DNA of 64,000 nucleotides from Enterococcus avium ATCC 14025 (GTDB taxonomy: Bacteria; Bacillota; Bacilli; Lactobacillales; Enterococcaceae): assembly GCF_000406965.1 (NCBI RefSeq), contig NZ_KE136362.1, forward strand, positions 137,528 to 201,527, in the 5' to 3' direction. The notes below the pieces were generated by a model, which made no database searches, was not told the origin of the DNA, and saw nothing but the letters and a program-made list of their open reading frames with translations. The position numbers and the translations under genes were made by a program. Position 1 is the first letter of the stretch. Each line of letters begins with the position of its first letter. This document shows, one piece after another, positions 54,098-62,956 of this stretch.

Positions 54098-55069
54098 ATG
54101 TCGAAACATTATTTTGATCCAAGATTGAAAATTTTTGCTTTGAATTCAAATCGTCCCTTAGCTGAGAAAATTGCTGAAGAAGTTGGTGTTGAACTAGGAA
54201 AAAGTTCTGTTACCCAATTTAGCGATGGTGAAATTCAAGTAAACATTGAAGAAAGTATTCGTGGCTGTCATGTTTATGTTGTTCAGTCTACAAGTAGTCC
54301 GGTAAATGATAATCTGATGGAACTTTTGATTATGATTGATGCCTTGAAACGTGCGAGTGCCAAAACAATCAACGTCGTAATGCCTTATTATGGTTATGCC
54401 CGTCAGGATCGTAAAGCACGTGCGCGGGAACCAATTACTGCTAAGCTTGTTGCAAACATGATCGAAAAAGCTGGTGCGACACGTTTATTGACTTTAGATC
54501 TCCATGCTTCGCAAATCCAAGGGTTCTTTGATATCCCTGTGGATCATTTAATGGGTGCACCATTGATTGCGGATTACTTCTTAGAAAAAGGTATTTGCGG
54601 CGACGATGTCGTGGTTGTTTCACCTGACCATGGCGGGGTTACACGTGCACGTAAATTAGCAGAATTCTTAAAAGCACCAATTGCCATCATCGACAAACGC
54701 CGTCCGAAAGCGAACGTTGCGGAAGTGATGAACATTATTGGTAAAGTAGACGGCAAAACCTGTGTCATTATCGATGACATGATTGATACTGCAGGAACGA
54801 TTACTCTAGCTGCCAATGCGTTGAAAGAAGCTGGCGCAAAACAGGTCTACGCTTCATGTACTCATCCGGTGTTATCAGGTCCAGCAATGCAAAGAATCCA
54901 AGATTCTGCGATCGAGCATTTAGTCGTAACAGATTCAATCTACTTATCTGACGAACGTAAAATCGATAAGATCGATGAAATCAGTGTGGGTGAATTAATG
55001 GGAGATGCAATCAAACGTATCCACGAGAACAAACCAGTTAGCCCACTATTTGAAACACATAAAAAATAA
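54098..55069 (+). CDS. prs: Ribose-phosphate pyrophosphokinase
   Basis: This 323-aa class I PRPP synthetase supplies PRPP for purines, pyrimidines, His and Trp, and is the source of the PurR effector. Motifs: [30 protein letters not shown] and PRPP loop [13 protein letters not shown]. The ATG at 54098 follows GGAGG; a longer frame from 54071 is not supported. A TATAAT lies at 54056-54061. Confidence 0.97.
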   Translation: MSKHYFDPRLKIFALNSNRPLAEKIAEEVGVELGKSSVTQFSDGEIQVNIEESIRGCHVYVVQSTSSPVNDNLMELLIMIDALKRASAKTINVVMPYYGYARQDRKARAREPITAKLVANMIEKAGATRLLTLDLHASQIQGFFDIPVDHLMGAPLIADYFLEKGICGDDVVVVSPDHGGVTRARKLAEFLKAPIAIIDKRRPKANVAEVMNIIGKVDGKTCVIIDDMIDTAGTITLAANALKEAGAKQVYASCTHPVLSGPAMQRIQDSAIEHLVVTDSIYLSDERKIDKIDEISVGELMGDAIKRIHENKPVSPLFETHKK

Positions 55070-55080
55070 ATCTATTGTAT

Positions 55081-55110
55081 GAGGTACTCCAGCTGGGGTG
55101 CCTCTTTTTG
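55081..55110 (+). terminator. prs terminator
   Basis: GAGGTACTCC-AGCT-GGGGTGCCTC, including G-U pairs, is followed by five T's. Confidence 0.85.
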
Positions 55111-55223
55111 TGTCTAAACTATTTTTGAAAATTTTGCTGATTAAAGAAATTTGATTAAACGCTTTCTCACTTGATTTCTTCTGATATGATAATAAGTAGA
55201 AGAAGGAAACTGGGGAGGACAAC

Positions 55224-57650
55224 ATGCAAAAAAGAATGGATCGGATTTCTATGGCTGCGGGCTATGGAATGCTAATAATCGCTGTATTTCTTAAAATAAT
55301 CGGTGGTGTGAATCAGCGATTCAGCTTGGTTGAGGTCTGGATTCGCAGCTTGATTAGCGGAAATTTTCTGCATTTTTGGCAAACGGAGTTTTCTTCAGGC
55401 ATCGGTGTATTAGTTGGCACAGGTGCGTTTCTGTTATTACTGCTAGCCTACGTCTTTGACAGCTTATTGTTAACCTGCCATCGAAAAATCGTCCTCTTGC
55501 AATCTGCTAAAGTTGCCTGGCTCTATTTCACAATGTTCTTCTATTTTATTTTCATTCAATTCTATTCAAGCAGCATTTGGTTGGTTCTGCTTCTTATAAT
55601 CGGAGCGTTAGAATTTCTTTTAAATCGCTATTTGGATGATAAAATCGAGCGAGATCGAAAATATGCTGAGTCGCAAAAAATCGAAAAACAGCGCAACGAA
55701 GATCGTAAACGACGTTTGGCTTTTCCGGGAAAGTATCCGCCTTTGTTTCATCAGGTTATTCGAAAAAATTTCCATTTCTATCGAAAAAATTATTTTTTGA
55801 TAATCTTTGCAAACACATTAGTTTTCTTTTCATTAGTAATTCTTTTTTTCGCCTATCAGAAATTTAGCGGCAGTCACACCCAAGAGACAGTTTTCAATAA
55901 AACGGGACTCCTACGTATTTTAATCGAATCCGGCGGTGTTCTTCTAATCTTGTTATTATTGTTCTTATCATTTATGGACGGCTTATATATTGATTTTAAG
56001 GCAAAGCACATGGAATTATTCATTCAGCTGGGAATCCGCAAAAAAACGTTTCTAATTATGTTGATTGAAGAGTTTAGTCTTTGTGCCTTGTCGGGTGTGG
56101 TGTTTGGGGGAAGCCTTAGCTTGCTAATTACTAGAGCATTTACTAGTATTGGCTGGGCTTTATTGTTGTACACAGGGTTAATTATTTTAGCGATGGCTTT
56201 TCATCAGGAAAAAATCTTACGCTTAATTCAATTTAAACCTCGGGAGCAAACCAAAGCAGACCGTCCAAATCATCGTTTGTCACCAGTATTTCTGTTAATC
56301 GGTTTGCTGGCGTTAGCTGTTACTTTCTGGTGGTTTCATCGAAGAAAATCTGCTGAAACCTTGTTAGTTATTAGTACGCTAATCATTGCTTTGTGGGGGC
56401 TTTTCCTTGGTATTGGCGGTTTTTATGTAAAACGTAGACGGGAAAAAATCACCCTCCTGCTTTCTCGCAATGATTTATTCTATCGTTTTCACAAAAGTAT
56501 CAATGTTCTCATGTTAGTGTCCCTTTTACAAGTTTTGATAGCGGGGATCTTTCTGCCTCGCGTGGTCACTTTTCAACAAACTGCTGTCGACAATTTATTT
56601 CCGTATGATGTGGTAGCGAAGGTCAAATCAACAGAATTTCAACAAGTTGAAAAATCGTTGAATCAGGAAAAGGCCCTGTGGAAAAGCTATCCTTTCTTTC
56701 CAGTAACGTCTGTGGACGGTGATCCGGAATGGGAAGTTTTTGGTACAGTGCGGCCGGTGATGTTTATTCAAGGACAGCATATTGGAGTGTCTGAAACAAC
56801 TTATCAACAACTACGACAGGCAAATGATTTGGAGAAACAACCTTTACATTTAAAAAAAGGGCAGTGGCATGTCGTTTATCAACAGGCAATTAGTATCCGT
56901 GGACAACCGATCGATTGGGACCCGCAAAGCGTTCGATCGCGGTTACGAATTGGGACACCATTAGAGAGCTACAACACAACCAATGTCGATGTGATTTTCC
57001 CGATGCGTACAATCAAAAGCCAAGAACGCTTGATACTAACTGGAATGTTTCAACGTGGATTACAGGAAAATATTCTAGTTGTTGCAGATGAAGAATTTGC
57101 GACTTTATCTAAAAAAGATCAACCAAATCAGTTGTTTTTGATTCACAGAGATAAAAAAATTGCTCATGCATTAAATTTTTTAAATCAAAAATATGTAGAC
57201 GACAAGCGTTGGGATGATACGATCGAACCTGTATATGAAAAGACGCAACGGAAAAGTAATGTTGTCTCTGAAAATTATCTACAAGTCTTGCTTTTAATCT
57301 TTACTATAGTCATCTGCATCTTCATGAGTGTGGGATTGATAGTAGCCAAATTTGAAAGCGAAGAAACTCGTTTGATCGAACGCAGACGACTGTTGGATCA
57401 ATTAGGTATGAGACAGAAAGAACAGCGAAGTGTTTTGAAACGTCAGGTTGGATTTTTCACAGTCTTGCCATTAGCTGTTGGTTTTCTGCTCAGTCTGGGT
57501 TTTATCGGAATCATGGGAAGACTGCGCTTCTTCTCGATGTCAGAATGGCTGCAGTTCGGAGGTATCTTTTTATTGGATTTTGGGATTTACTTATTCGTAT
57601 GGGGAACTATCGCAAGTTTGATCTACCGCAGAATTGAAAAGTGGAGGTAA
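55224..57650 (+). CDS. FtsX-type ABC transporter permease (BceB-like)
   Basis: This 808-aa membrane protein has an N-terminal hydrophobic section of two to four helices and a basic region (EKQRNEDRKRRL). Helices with FtsX-type domains and a large extracellular domain (about 455-680) follow, with three further helices to the C terminus. This resembles BceB-type permeases of peptide-antibiotic detoxification, with an extended N terminus. GGGGAGGA precedes the ATG. The ATPase gene follows directly. No two-component system is adjacent. Confidence 0.8.
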   Translation: MQKRMDRISMAAGYGMLIIAVFLKIIGGVNQRFSLVEVWIRSLISGNFLHFWQTEFSSGIGVLVGTGAFLLLLLAYVFDSLLLTCHRKIVLLQSAKVAWLYFTMFFYFIFIQFYSSSIWLVLLLIIGALEFLLNRYLDDKIERDRKYAESQKIEKQRNEDRKRRLAFPGKYPPLFHQVIRKNFHFYRKNYFLIIFANTLVFFSLVILFFAYQKFSGSHTQETVFNKTGLLRILIESGGVLLILLLLFLSFMDGLYIDFKAKHMELFIQLGIRKKTFLIMLIEEFSLCALSGVVFGGSLSLLITRAFTSIGWALLLYTGLIILAMAFHQEKILRLIQFKPREQTKADRPNHRLSPVFLLIGLLALAVTFWWFHRRKSAETLLVISTLIIALWGLFLGIGGFYVKRRREKITLLLSRNDLFYRFHKSINVLMLVSLLQVLIAGIFLPRVVTFQQTAVDNLFPYDVVAKVKSTEFQQVEKSLNQEKALWKSYPFFPVTSVDGDPEWEVFGTVRPVMFIQGQHIGVSETTYQQLRQANDLEKQPLHLKKGQWHVVYQQAISIRGQPIDWDPQSVRSRLRIGTPLESYNTTNVDVIFPMRTIKSQERLILTGMFQRGLQENILVVADEEFATLSKKDQPNQLFLIHRDKKIAHALNFLNQKYVDDKRWDDTIEPVYEKTQRKSNVVSENYLQVLLLIFTIVICIFMSVGLIVAKFESEETRLIERRRLLDQLGMRQKEQRSVLKRQVGFFTVLPLAVGFLLSLGFIGIMGRLRFFSMSEWLQFGGIFLLDFGIYLFVWGTIASLIYRRIEKWR

Positions 57651-57654
57651 GCAA

Positions 57655-58374
57655 ATGACGCCAATTATCAAAGCCGCAAATATTACTAAAAATTATGGAC
57701 AGCAAGAAGTCTTAAAGGGAATCGATTTGCTGATCGCCCCTGGCGATTTTACTTGTATCATGGGGCGTTCTGGTTGTGGGAAAACCACATTATTGAAAAT
57801 ATTGGGGCTGATGCACCCACCAACCACTGGAGATGTCTTTTTTGAGGAAAGACTAACGCATGAACTTTTTCCAGATGAAATTTCTGACATTCGCAGAAGA
57901 AAGATTGGCTTCGTTTTTCAGGATTTCAATTTGATGGAAAGTATCACTGTGCGGGAAAATATTCTTTTACCCGCAATTTTGGATAAGCAAGACGTTACAA
58001 AATCGGAAGAACGAATGCAGCCATTCTTTCAAGTGCTGCGAATTGAACATCTATTGGGAAAACTTCCTCACGAGTTGTCAGTAGGAGAAAAACAACGAGC
58101 TGCGATTTGCCGAGCATTGATAAATCAGCCGCAAATTATTTTAGCGGATGAGCCAACTGGGAATTTAGACAGCAATGCGGGAGCCGAAGTAATCAACATT
58201 TTTCAGCGTATTAATCAAGAATTAGGCATCACCATTGTCATGATCACTCATGACAGCAAAGTTGCTCAAGCGGCTAGAGAGGTCATCTTTTTAAAGGACG
58301 GTCAAATCTATGATCGACTAATCAATACTGCTGGAAGCGAAGCTCAAATCGCAGAGAAAATGTTGGAAGTTTAA
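57655..58374 (+). CDS. ABC transporter ATP-binding protein (BceA/MacB-like)
   Basis: This 239-aa ATPase has Walker A GRSGCGKTT, Q-loop FVFQDFNLM, signature LSVGEKQRAAICRAL (LSVGE instead of LSGGQ), Walker B IILADEPTGNLDS and H-loop ITHDSKVA. The DEPTGNLDS form is typical of the MacB/LolD/BceA group that serves FtsX-type permeases. ATG 57655 follows GTGGAGG at seven bases. It pairs with the upstream permease, four bases after its stop. Confidence 0.9.
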   Translation: MTPIIKAANITKNYGQQEVLKGIDLLIAPGDFTCIMGRSGCGKTTLLKILGLMHPPTTGDVFFEERLTHELFPDEISDIRRRKIGFVFQDFNLMESITVRENILLPAILDKQDVTKSEERMQPFFQVLRIEHLLGKLPHELSVGEKQRAAICRALINQPQIILADEPTGNLDSNAGAEVINIFQRINQELGITIVMITHDSKVAQAAREVIFLKDGQIYDRLINTAGSEAQIAEKMLEV

Positions 58375-58383
58375 TTGAAAGAT

Positions 58384-58428
58384 AAAAACAAGAGAGTGCC
58401 CTGAATATCAGGCGCTCTCTTGTTTTTA
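58384..58428 (+). terminator. Terminator of the BceAB-like pair
   Basis: A long stem AAAAACAAGAGAGTGCC / GGCGCTCTCTTGTTTTT (one mismatch) with a ten-base loop and T tail. Confidence 0.9.
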
Positions 58429-58458
58429 TTACTACTACTGGCAACCTGCCAAAAAGAC

Positions 58459-58533
58459 AAAAAAAAGGGCTCATCGGTGGGTGGCCGATGAGCAAAGGAG
58501 TTAAAAAATGAAAAAGTGTTAGGGTTGTTTGTT
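58459..58533 (-). ncRNA. Candidate small RNA, copy A
   Basis: On the minus strand a TATAAA (58545-58540) precedes about 75 bases ending in a 9-bp stem GCTCATCGG / CCGATGAGC with a seven-base loop, followed by CCC and eight T's: a textbook terminator. The unpaired middle is the exact complement of AAAGGAG-N7-ATGAAAAAG, that is, of a ribosome site with start codon and two Lys codons. The repeat continues to 58617, including TTCA repeated at 11 bp upstream of the -10. Expression is inferred. Confidence 0.55.
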
Positions 58534-58718
58534 GGTATGTTTATATAATAGCAACGATATGTGAATTATTTATGAATGAAGCTTGGCAGAAGATTAAAAA
58601 AAATAGGTCGAAATAAAGTTCAGTAGACATTGAGCAGTAAACAGTGAAATAAATGAGGTTTCTCCGTAGTACACGTGGATCGTTTAATTAGCCTTGTTGA
58701 TCATTTGAAGGAGCAAAC

Positions 58719-58793
58719 AAAAAAAGGGCTCATCGGTGGGTGGCCGATGAGCAAAGGAGTTAAAAAAATGAAAAAGTGTTAGGGTTGTTTGTT
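58719..58793 (-). ncRNA. Candidate small RNA, copy B
   Basis: This copy is nearly identical to copy A across the promoter region, the antisense-ribosome-site segment and the terminator (stem arms 58728-58736 and 58744-58752, then seven T's). It has one extra base in the A/T tract between the ribosome-site and start-codon complements. Homology with copy A extends to 58877. Confidence 0.55.
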
Positions 58794-59008
58794 GGTATGC
58801 TTATATAATAGCAACGATATGTGAATTATTTATGAACGAAGCTTGGTAGAAGATTTAAAAAAATAGGTCGAAATAAAATTGAGCTATTCATTAATAGTTA
58901 GATCAAAAAAATAATTAAATCCCCTTATATAGTTATTTCATTCATATGTTGAAGCTTTATTTCATTGTGCAGCTAAACTTCTAAAGGAATCATAGAACAA
59001 ATCTAAAC

Positions 59009-59082
59009 AAAAAAAGAGCTCATCGGTGGGTGGCCGATGAGCAAAGGAGTTAAAAAATGAAAAAGTGTTAGGGTTGTTTGTT
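59009..59082 (-). ncRNA. Candidate small RNA, copy C
   Basis: The transcribed part is conserved with copies A and B (stem arms 59018-59026 and 59034-59042, then seven T's). Upstream of the -10 the similarity falls off after GTTGCTATTATATAA, with only TTCATAA retained. The boundary of conservation therefore matches the predicted RNA gene plus core promoter. Confidence 0.5.
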
Positions 59083-59464
59083 GGTATGCTTATATAATAG
59101 CAACTACTTATGAATAAAATATGACGAAAGACTAGCGAAACCATTAATTTATAAAAAATAAAATACAGAAAAACTTATAGGGTTTCACACCATTATTTTA
59201 GAATTTTATAAATTATCCAATTATATTAACTAAAAGGAGTTGTTATAATTCTTTATCCCAATAATTTTATGAAATGAAAAATAAAAGGTAAAGAGGTTGT
59301 GACTGAAGTGGTCAGCTTCAAAAAGGAGTTTCCAAAAATACAATGATGTAGGAAGGGATGTTGAATGGTACCTACTCGTTGCTTTTCGAGTTTATGTGAG
59401 ATTTTGGCTTATTTTTCTAAATAGCTACTTCTGGAACATCAAGAACATCGTTTATTCAGAAAAA

Positions 59465-59495
59465 AGAGCTATGACAAGACTTTTGTCATGGCTCT
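59465..59495. terminator. Terminator of the Mga-type regulator
   Basis: The stem AGAGCTATGACAA / TTGTCATGGCTCT is flanked by T runs on both strands, so it can stop transcripts from either side. It lies just beyond the regulator stop codon. Confidence 0.85.
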
Positions 59496-59512
59496 CTCGT
59501 TTTTAATAGCAA

Positions 59513-61015
59513 TTATTCATAAACACGGTTTTTCTTGTCGTAAATATTACGCAATTCTAAATATAATGGAACAAGCTCGTTTTTTGTATAAGGAAAATCC
59601 AGTTGGAATAACGGAATATTTGGTTTTTCCTTTCTTAATAGTGAGGAAGAGCTGATAATCAAATCATAATCATCCTTCAGTGATACATCGTATGGCTCAG
59701 CATCAATGAAGCGCAGATCCTCAAGGAAACGATACAAGTCACGAACGAAAATCGCATTATGCTCTAATGCAATACCAACTTTTAGATTATGTGCGTAAGG
59801 AAATTGATTAAAGTAAGGCAATAACAAACGCTTAAAGGCTCGAGTAATCATCGGATGAACCGAACTTATAAAGCTGTAGGATGGATTTTCCTTCGTCATT
59901 TGCATGAAATTTTGAATGTTCTGGAATAAAATATATTCACCGCGAGTTTGTTTAGCATTTGGGTCTAAGACTAATTCAATCATGCTTGGGAATGGCTGGC
60001 GGAAAATAAAGTAACCAAAGGTGATATTCAACATATTTGAAACAACCAATGGATCATCCATGATGTCGGGCCGATCCGGGAATAAGACTTTCTTAGCAAA
60101 GTTCCGAAATTCCGTTACAAAATCATTTACTGGATTTGGACGTGAATCAAAATCATGGAGTGCTTGTTTCATACTTTGATCGTCACGAATCGTATAGAAA
60201 GGTGAATAATGAGCTAAGAAATAAATAAAACTGGTTTCACCCTTTAATTGACGTGTTGTCATTGGCATGTCAATTAGATCGCGTAATGATGTGAAATCAT
60301 AATATGGATTATCCTTCATCAAAAAATTGTAGCGAGGATCATATTTTGTGAATTTCTTTTTCTGTACTCGCACCATATTAATGCTAGTAAATAATTTGAT
60401 TTCTTGAGTACCAAAGTAAGTTTGTGATAACGGAAAATAGTCTTTATAGGTATCAATTATTTTAGTTAATTGATGTTTGTCAACATTTATTGGACATTCA
60501 ATTCCACGAGTTCCCAGCCATAAAAGATCAAATAAAGCTAAACGAATCAAACGTTCATCGCCGGACATACCGGCCTCTGTATATGTAAAGCGAATATTGA
60601 ATCGTTTCAAGTGTTTTTTCAATTTATCGATTTTCCGAGAAACTGTGGAACGACTCACAAAATACTTTTCACAAAATTGTTCGATTGTTGGATTCGCATC
60701 ATTTAAGAAGTATAGGATGAACTGGAATGGCACTGCTTGCTGCAGTAAGTGATAACGATATTCATCAACCGTGGCATTGAGGTTTTCTAGATTCAGTTTG
60801 CCGGCACGCATCATAATTGTTTCGTGATCCGGTCGTATTTCTGCTAATTCCTGATCTACTTCATTCAGTTCAATGACGCTTTGCTGGTAATTTAAATCTA
60901 AATCTTCTGACAATTGACTAATCGCTAAAATCTTTTTGGTAGATTGGTTTAAGTATTTAAAAATATTAAAACGCAAGAGGAGCGACGCATCAAACATAAG
61001 TTCCTCATATAACAT
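59513..61015 (-). CDS. Mga/AtxA/MafR-family transcriptional regulator
   Basis: This 500-aa regulator has two N-terminal HTH domains (one near residues 30-60, a second near 105-140, EQFCEKYFVSRSTVSRKIDKLKKHL). A PRD-like central region and a C-terminal EIIB-like domain complete the Mga/AtxA layout. Such proteins are global activators of surface and metabolic genes; MafR is the enterococcal example. ATG 61015 follows AAAGGAGG; a frame extending to 61045 has no ribosome site. It is divergent from nothing close by and lies between the sRNA-like repeats and an IS110 element. Confidence 0.85.
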   Translation of the reverse strand: MLYEELMFDASLLLRFNIFKYLNQSTKKILAISQLSEDLDLNYQQSVIELNEVDQELAEIRPDHETIMMRAGKLNLENLNATVDEYRYHLLQQAVPFQFILYFLNDANPTIEQFCEKYFVSRSTVSRKIDKLKKHLKRFNIRFTYTEAGMSGDERLIRLALFDLLWLGTRGIECPINVDKHQLTKIIDTYKDYFPLSQTYFGTQEIKLFTSINMVRVQKKKFTKYDPRYNFLMKDNPYYDFTSLRDLIDMPMTTRQLKGETSFIYFLAHYSPFYTIRDDQSMKQALHDFDSRPNPVNDFVTEFRNFAKKVLFPDRPDIMDDPLVVSNMLNITFGYFIFRQPFPSMIELVLDPNAKQTRGEYILFQNIQNFMQMTKENPSYSFISSVHPMITRAFKRLLLPYFNQFPYAHNLKVGIALEHNAIFVRDLYRFLEDLRFIDAEPYDVSLKDDYDLIISSSSLLRKEKPNIPLFQLDFPYTKNELVPLYLELRNIYDKKNRVYE

Positions 61016-61078
61016 CTGTTTTCCTCCTTTATTAAATTCGGTCATTAATCTGAATTTTTTTAAGCATATTTCTTCTTT

Positions 61079-61107
61079 ATTGTACTTTATTTACCAAAAC
61101 CTGTCAG
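61079..61107 (-). promoter_or_regulatory. Promoter of the Mga-type regulator
   Basis: On the minus strand CTGACA (61107-61102) and TACAAT (61084-61079) are spaced exactly 17 bases, each one mismatch from consensus, about 65 bases before the ATG. Confidence 0.75.
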
Positions 61108-61310
61108 TTATTAACCGATAAAAAGTGAGTAATATTATATAGGGAAAAACAATTTTCATGCTATTCTAAGAAAGTCTAGTGGTAATAAGTCAAGATAATT
61201 TTTCAAAAGATTTTTAAAGGTAGTTAATTTTTGAAGCGCACTGAACTAAACCCGACCAAAATTAAAAATTTTTTCGGGTACTTCCAAGGATTAGCGTCAA
61301 TAACATACTG

Positions 61311-62561
61311 TTATTTATCTATCACGCTCCTTGGTGGCATATAGAGTTGATGGTTACGTAGTAGCGTATCCACCAGACGCGTAAATTTTCTTGCGGTTAG
61401 TACGATGGCTCGTTTGTGTTTATGCTTGGGTGTTTCAGCGTATTTTTTCTTATAATACGCATGGTACTCAGGCTCGTATCTCCTTACGGAGTTGGTGGCT
61501 TCAACTAGATAATAACGGAGATAACGATTGCCTCGTTTGGCCATAGGAGTATTTTCATACTCAGAGTTACCTGATTGGTTCTGTCGCCAATATAAACCGG
61601 CATATTTAGCCAATTTGCTTTCATCTGAAAAGCGATTGATAGGGCCAATTTCAGCGAGTATACCCGCAGCATAAACAGGACCGATTCCTGGAATACTGGT
61701 TAAACATTGATATTCAGGTAGCACAACGACTAAATCGTCAATGGCTTTGTCTAAGTCTTTAATTAACTTTTCAAGACTACGAATTTCTTTGGCTAGAACA
61801 CCCAAAACAATATCTACAGAGTCCTGATGGACTTTTCCTAACCGGTAGGAACTACGTATGGCTTTAGAAATTGCCTTTGCAATTCCTTCGGGATTTTTAA
61901 AACGATACTTCCCTAGTTTTTGAATTAGGTTCGCAAACTCTTCTAATGACAGTTCGGCAAGTTGGTCCATTGTGTAATCTTCCGTCATTAGAGTTACTAA
62001 TGTGGCACTTAAAACGGATCCACCTTCTGCTTTTAGTTCTTTAGAAAGCGTGTTGCATTTATAATAAATGTTTTCGATAAAGTGTTGCTTTGTACGAACC
62101 AGCTGTTTAATTAGCTGATAACGCGTTCTAGTTAAGTGTTGGAGGGCAAGGTATTCTTCCTCTTTAATGATGGAGTTGACTTGCCTTTGGATGCGAAAAT
62201 AGTCAGCGATATAAAAAGCATCAATTTGATCGTTTTTGTTTTCTTCAAAAATATCACGATACTTTTTAATTTTATTTGGTTGTTCAACTGAAACCATAAG
62301 GTTCAATTGATTTAACTCAAGATCTTCTTTAAAAAACATAGCTGGATGAAAGCTATATAAAGATGTGGCCTCCATTCCAATCACTAAGCTCTCTATCTCA
62401 AATTTTTGAGAAAATTCGAGAATGTATTCTTTGATCTGGCTTGCGCCAAGTTGACTATTTCCATAAGATGCTTCTTTTAAAACAGAGCAAGTTGAATCGT
62501 CTGTCATAAAGCAAGCATCTAATTTTTCAGAACTAACGTCTAAACCGACAAATAGTTTCAT
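61311..62561 (-). CDS. IS110-family transposase (DEDD recombinase)
   Basis: This 416-aa protein has an N-terminal RuvC-like DEDD domain (FVGLDVSSEKLDACFM, VIGMEATSLY, KNDQIDAFYIADYF), a coiled-coil middle, and a C-terminal Transposase_20 domain (SIPGIGPVYAAGILAEIG) with the serine region WRQNQSGNSEY. This is the RNA-guided recombinase type studied in IS621. It is complete and the reading frame is undamaged, so it may be active. AAAGGAGG precedes the ATG. Confidence 0.95.
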   Translation of the reverse strand: MKLFVGLDVSSEKLDACFMTDDSTCSVLKEASYGNSQLGASQIKEYILEFSQKFEIESLVIGMEATSLYSFHPAMFFKEDLELNQLNLMVSVEQPNKIKKYRDIFEENKNDQIDAFYIADYFRIQRQVNSIIKEEEYLALQHLTRTRYQLIKQLVRTKQHFIENIYYKCNTLSKELKAEGGSVLSATLVTLMTEDYTMDQLAELSLEEFANLIQKLGKYRFKNPEGIAKAISKAIRSSYRLGKVHQDSVDIVLGVLAKEIRSLEKLIKDLDKAIDDLVVVLPEYQCLTSIPGIGPVYAAGILAEIGPINRFSDESKLAKYAGLYWRQNQSGNSEYENTPMAKRGNRYLRYYLVEATNSVRRYEPEYHAYYKKKYAETPKHKHKRAIVLTARKFTRLVDTLLRNHQLYMPPRSVIDK

Positions 62562-62856
62562 GTGGAAGGACCTCCTTTCATTGATTATTCGGAAATTGCT
62601 TGGGTACTGTGGGATATCCCAGAATCACGTTGTCTAACGACAGCCTCGCATAATAGAGTTTCATTCATTAAACCTCTAAGCCACCCAATCTCTACTAGGA
62701 TTGGTAGAGGTCAATGGACTCAGCTAGTGTGTTGGAGGTTATACCAACGGTTCGGGTCACAGACTTTCTGTCGCAGTAAAACTGCAGAAGGTGATAGCGT
62801 CTTCCCGTAAGTCCTTTCCAAGACTTATTATTCAGGAATATCCTACAGTATCCAAG
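62562..62856 (-). ncRNA. Putative bridge RNA region of the IS110 left end
   Basis: This stretch of about 295 bases upstream of the transposase has no coding sequence but several stable minus-strand hairpins, e.g. CCAATC / GATTGG near 62685-62704 and complementary segments near 62760-62820. A 22-nt segment at 62599-62620 is an inverted copy (19 of 22) of the element terminus at 62835-62856. In the known IS110 system such complementarity forms the donor-binding loop. The exact RNA ends are not determined. Confidence 0.6.
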
Positions 62857-62956
62857 TAGTAATCGTTATTTTATTTAAACATATTAGGAATAGCCCCTAA
62901 GGGCGATTGAAGGAATGAAAGTTTCTTCAAAATATATATTACGAGAAGGTGAAAAA

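Larger units (their letters stand above)
58375..59512. other. 1.1-kb gene-poor region holding three sRNA-like repeats
   Basis: No protein gene of normal size is present. The region contains a terminator (58384-58428), three copies of a conserved unit (58455-58617, 58712-58877, 59005-59104), unique AT-rich spacers, and a terminator for the Mga-type gene (59465-59495). The 59200-59450 part has scattered AAAGGAG sequences but no open frame worth naming. Confidence 0.6.
61283..62856 (-). mobile_element. IS110-family insertion sequence
   Basis: The element holds an intact IS110 transposase, a long non-coding left end (62562-62856) and a short right end (61283-61310). The proposed limits are the shared minus-strand hexamer CTTGGA at 62856-62851 and 61288-61283, which would be the recombination core. 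IS110 elements have no terminal inverted repeats, so the ends are inferred. Joining them through the core creates TTGACG-N17-TAGGAT, the expected circle-junction promoter, which supports the limits. Confidence 0.7.

Noticed and set aside
58508-58522. Four-codon MKKC reading frame with ribosome site in each repeat
   Set aside because: Not listed as a gene: the plus strand has no terminator for it and the hairpin's T run lies on the minus side. Kept as the alternative reading in the finding.
58455-59105. Three regular repeats suggesting a CRISPR array
   Set aside because: The repeats are over 100 bp with spacers of about 100-190 bp, no cas gene is near, and each repeat carries its own promoter-like and terminator sequences.
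62562-62810. Plus-strand open frame opposite the IS110 left end
   Set aside because: It lies in the non-coding end of the element, lacks a ribosome site and has no protein-like pattern.
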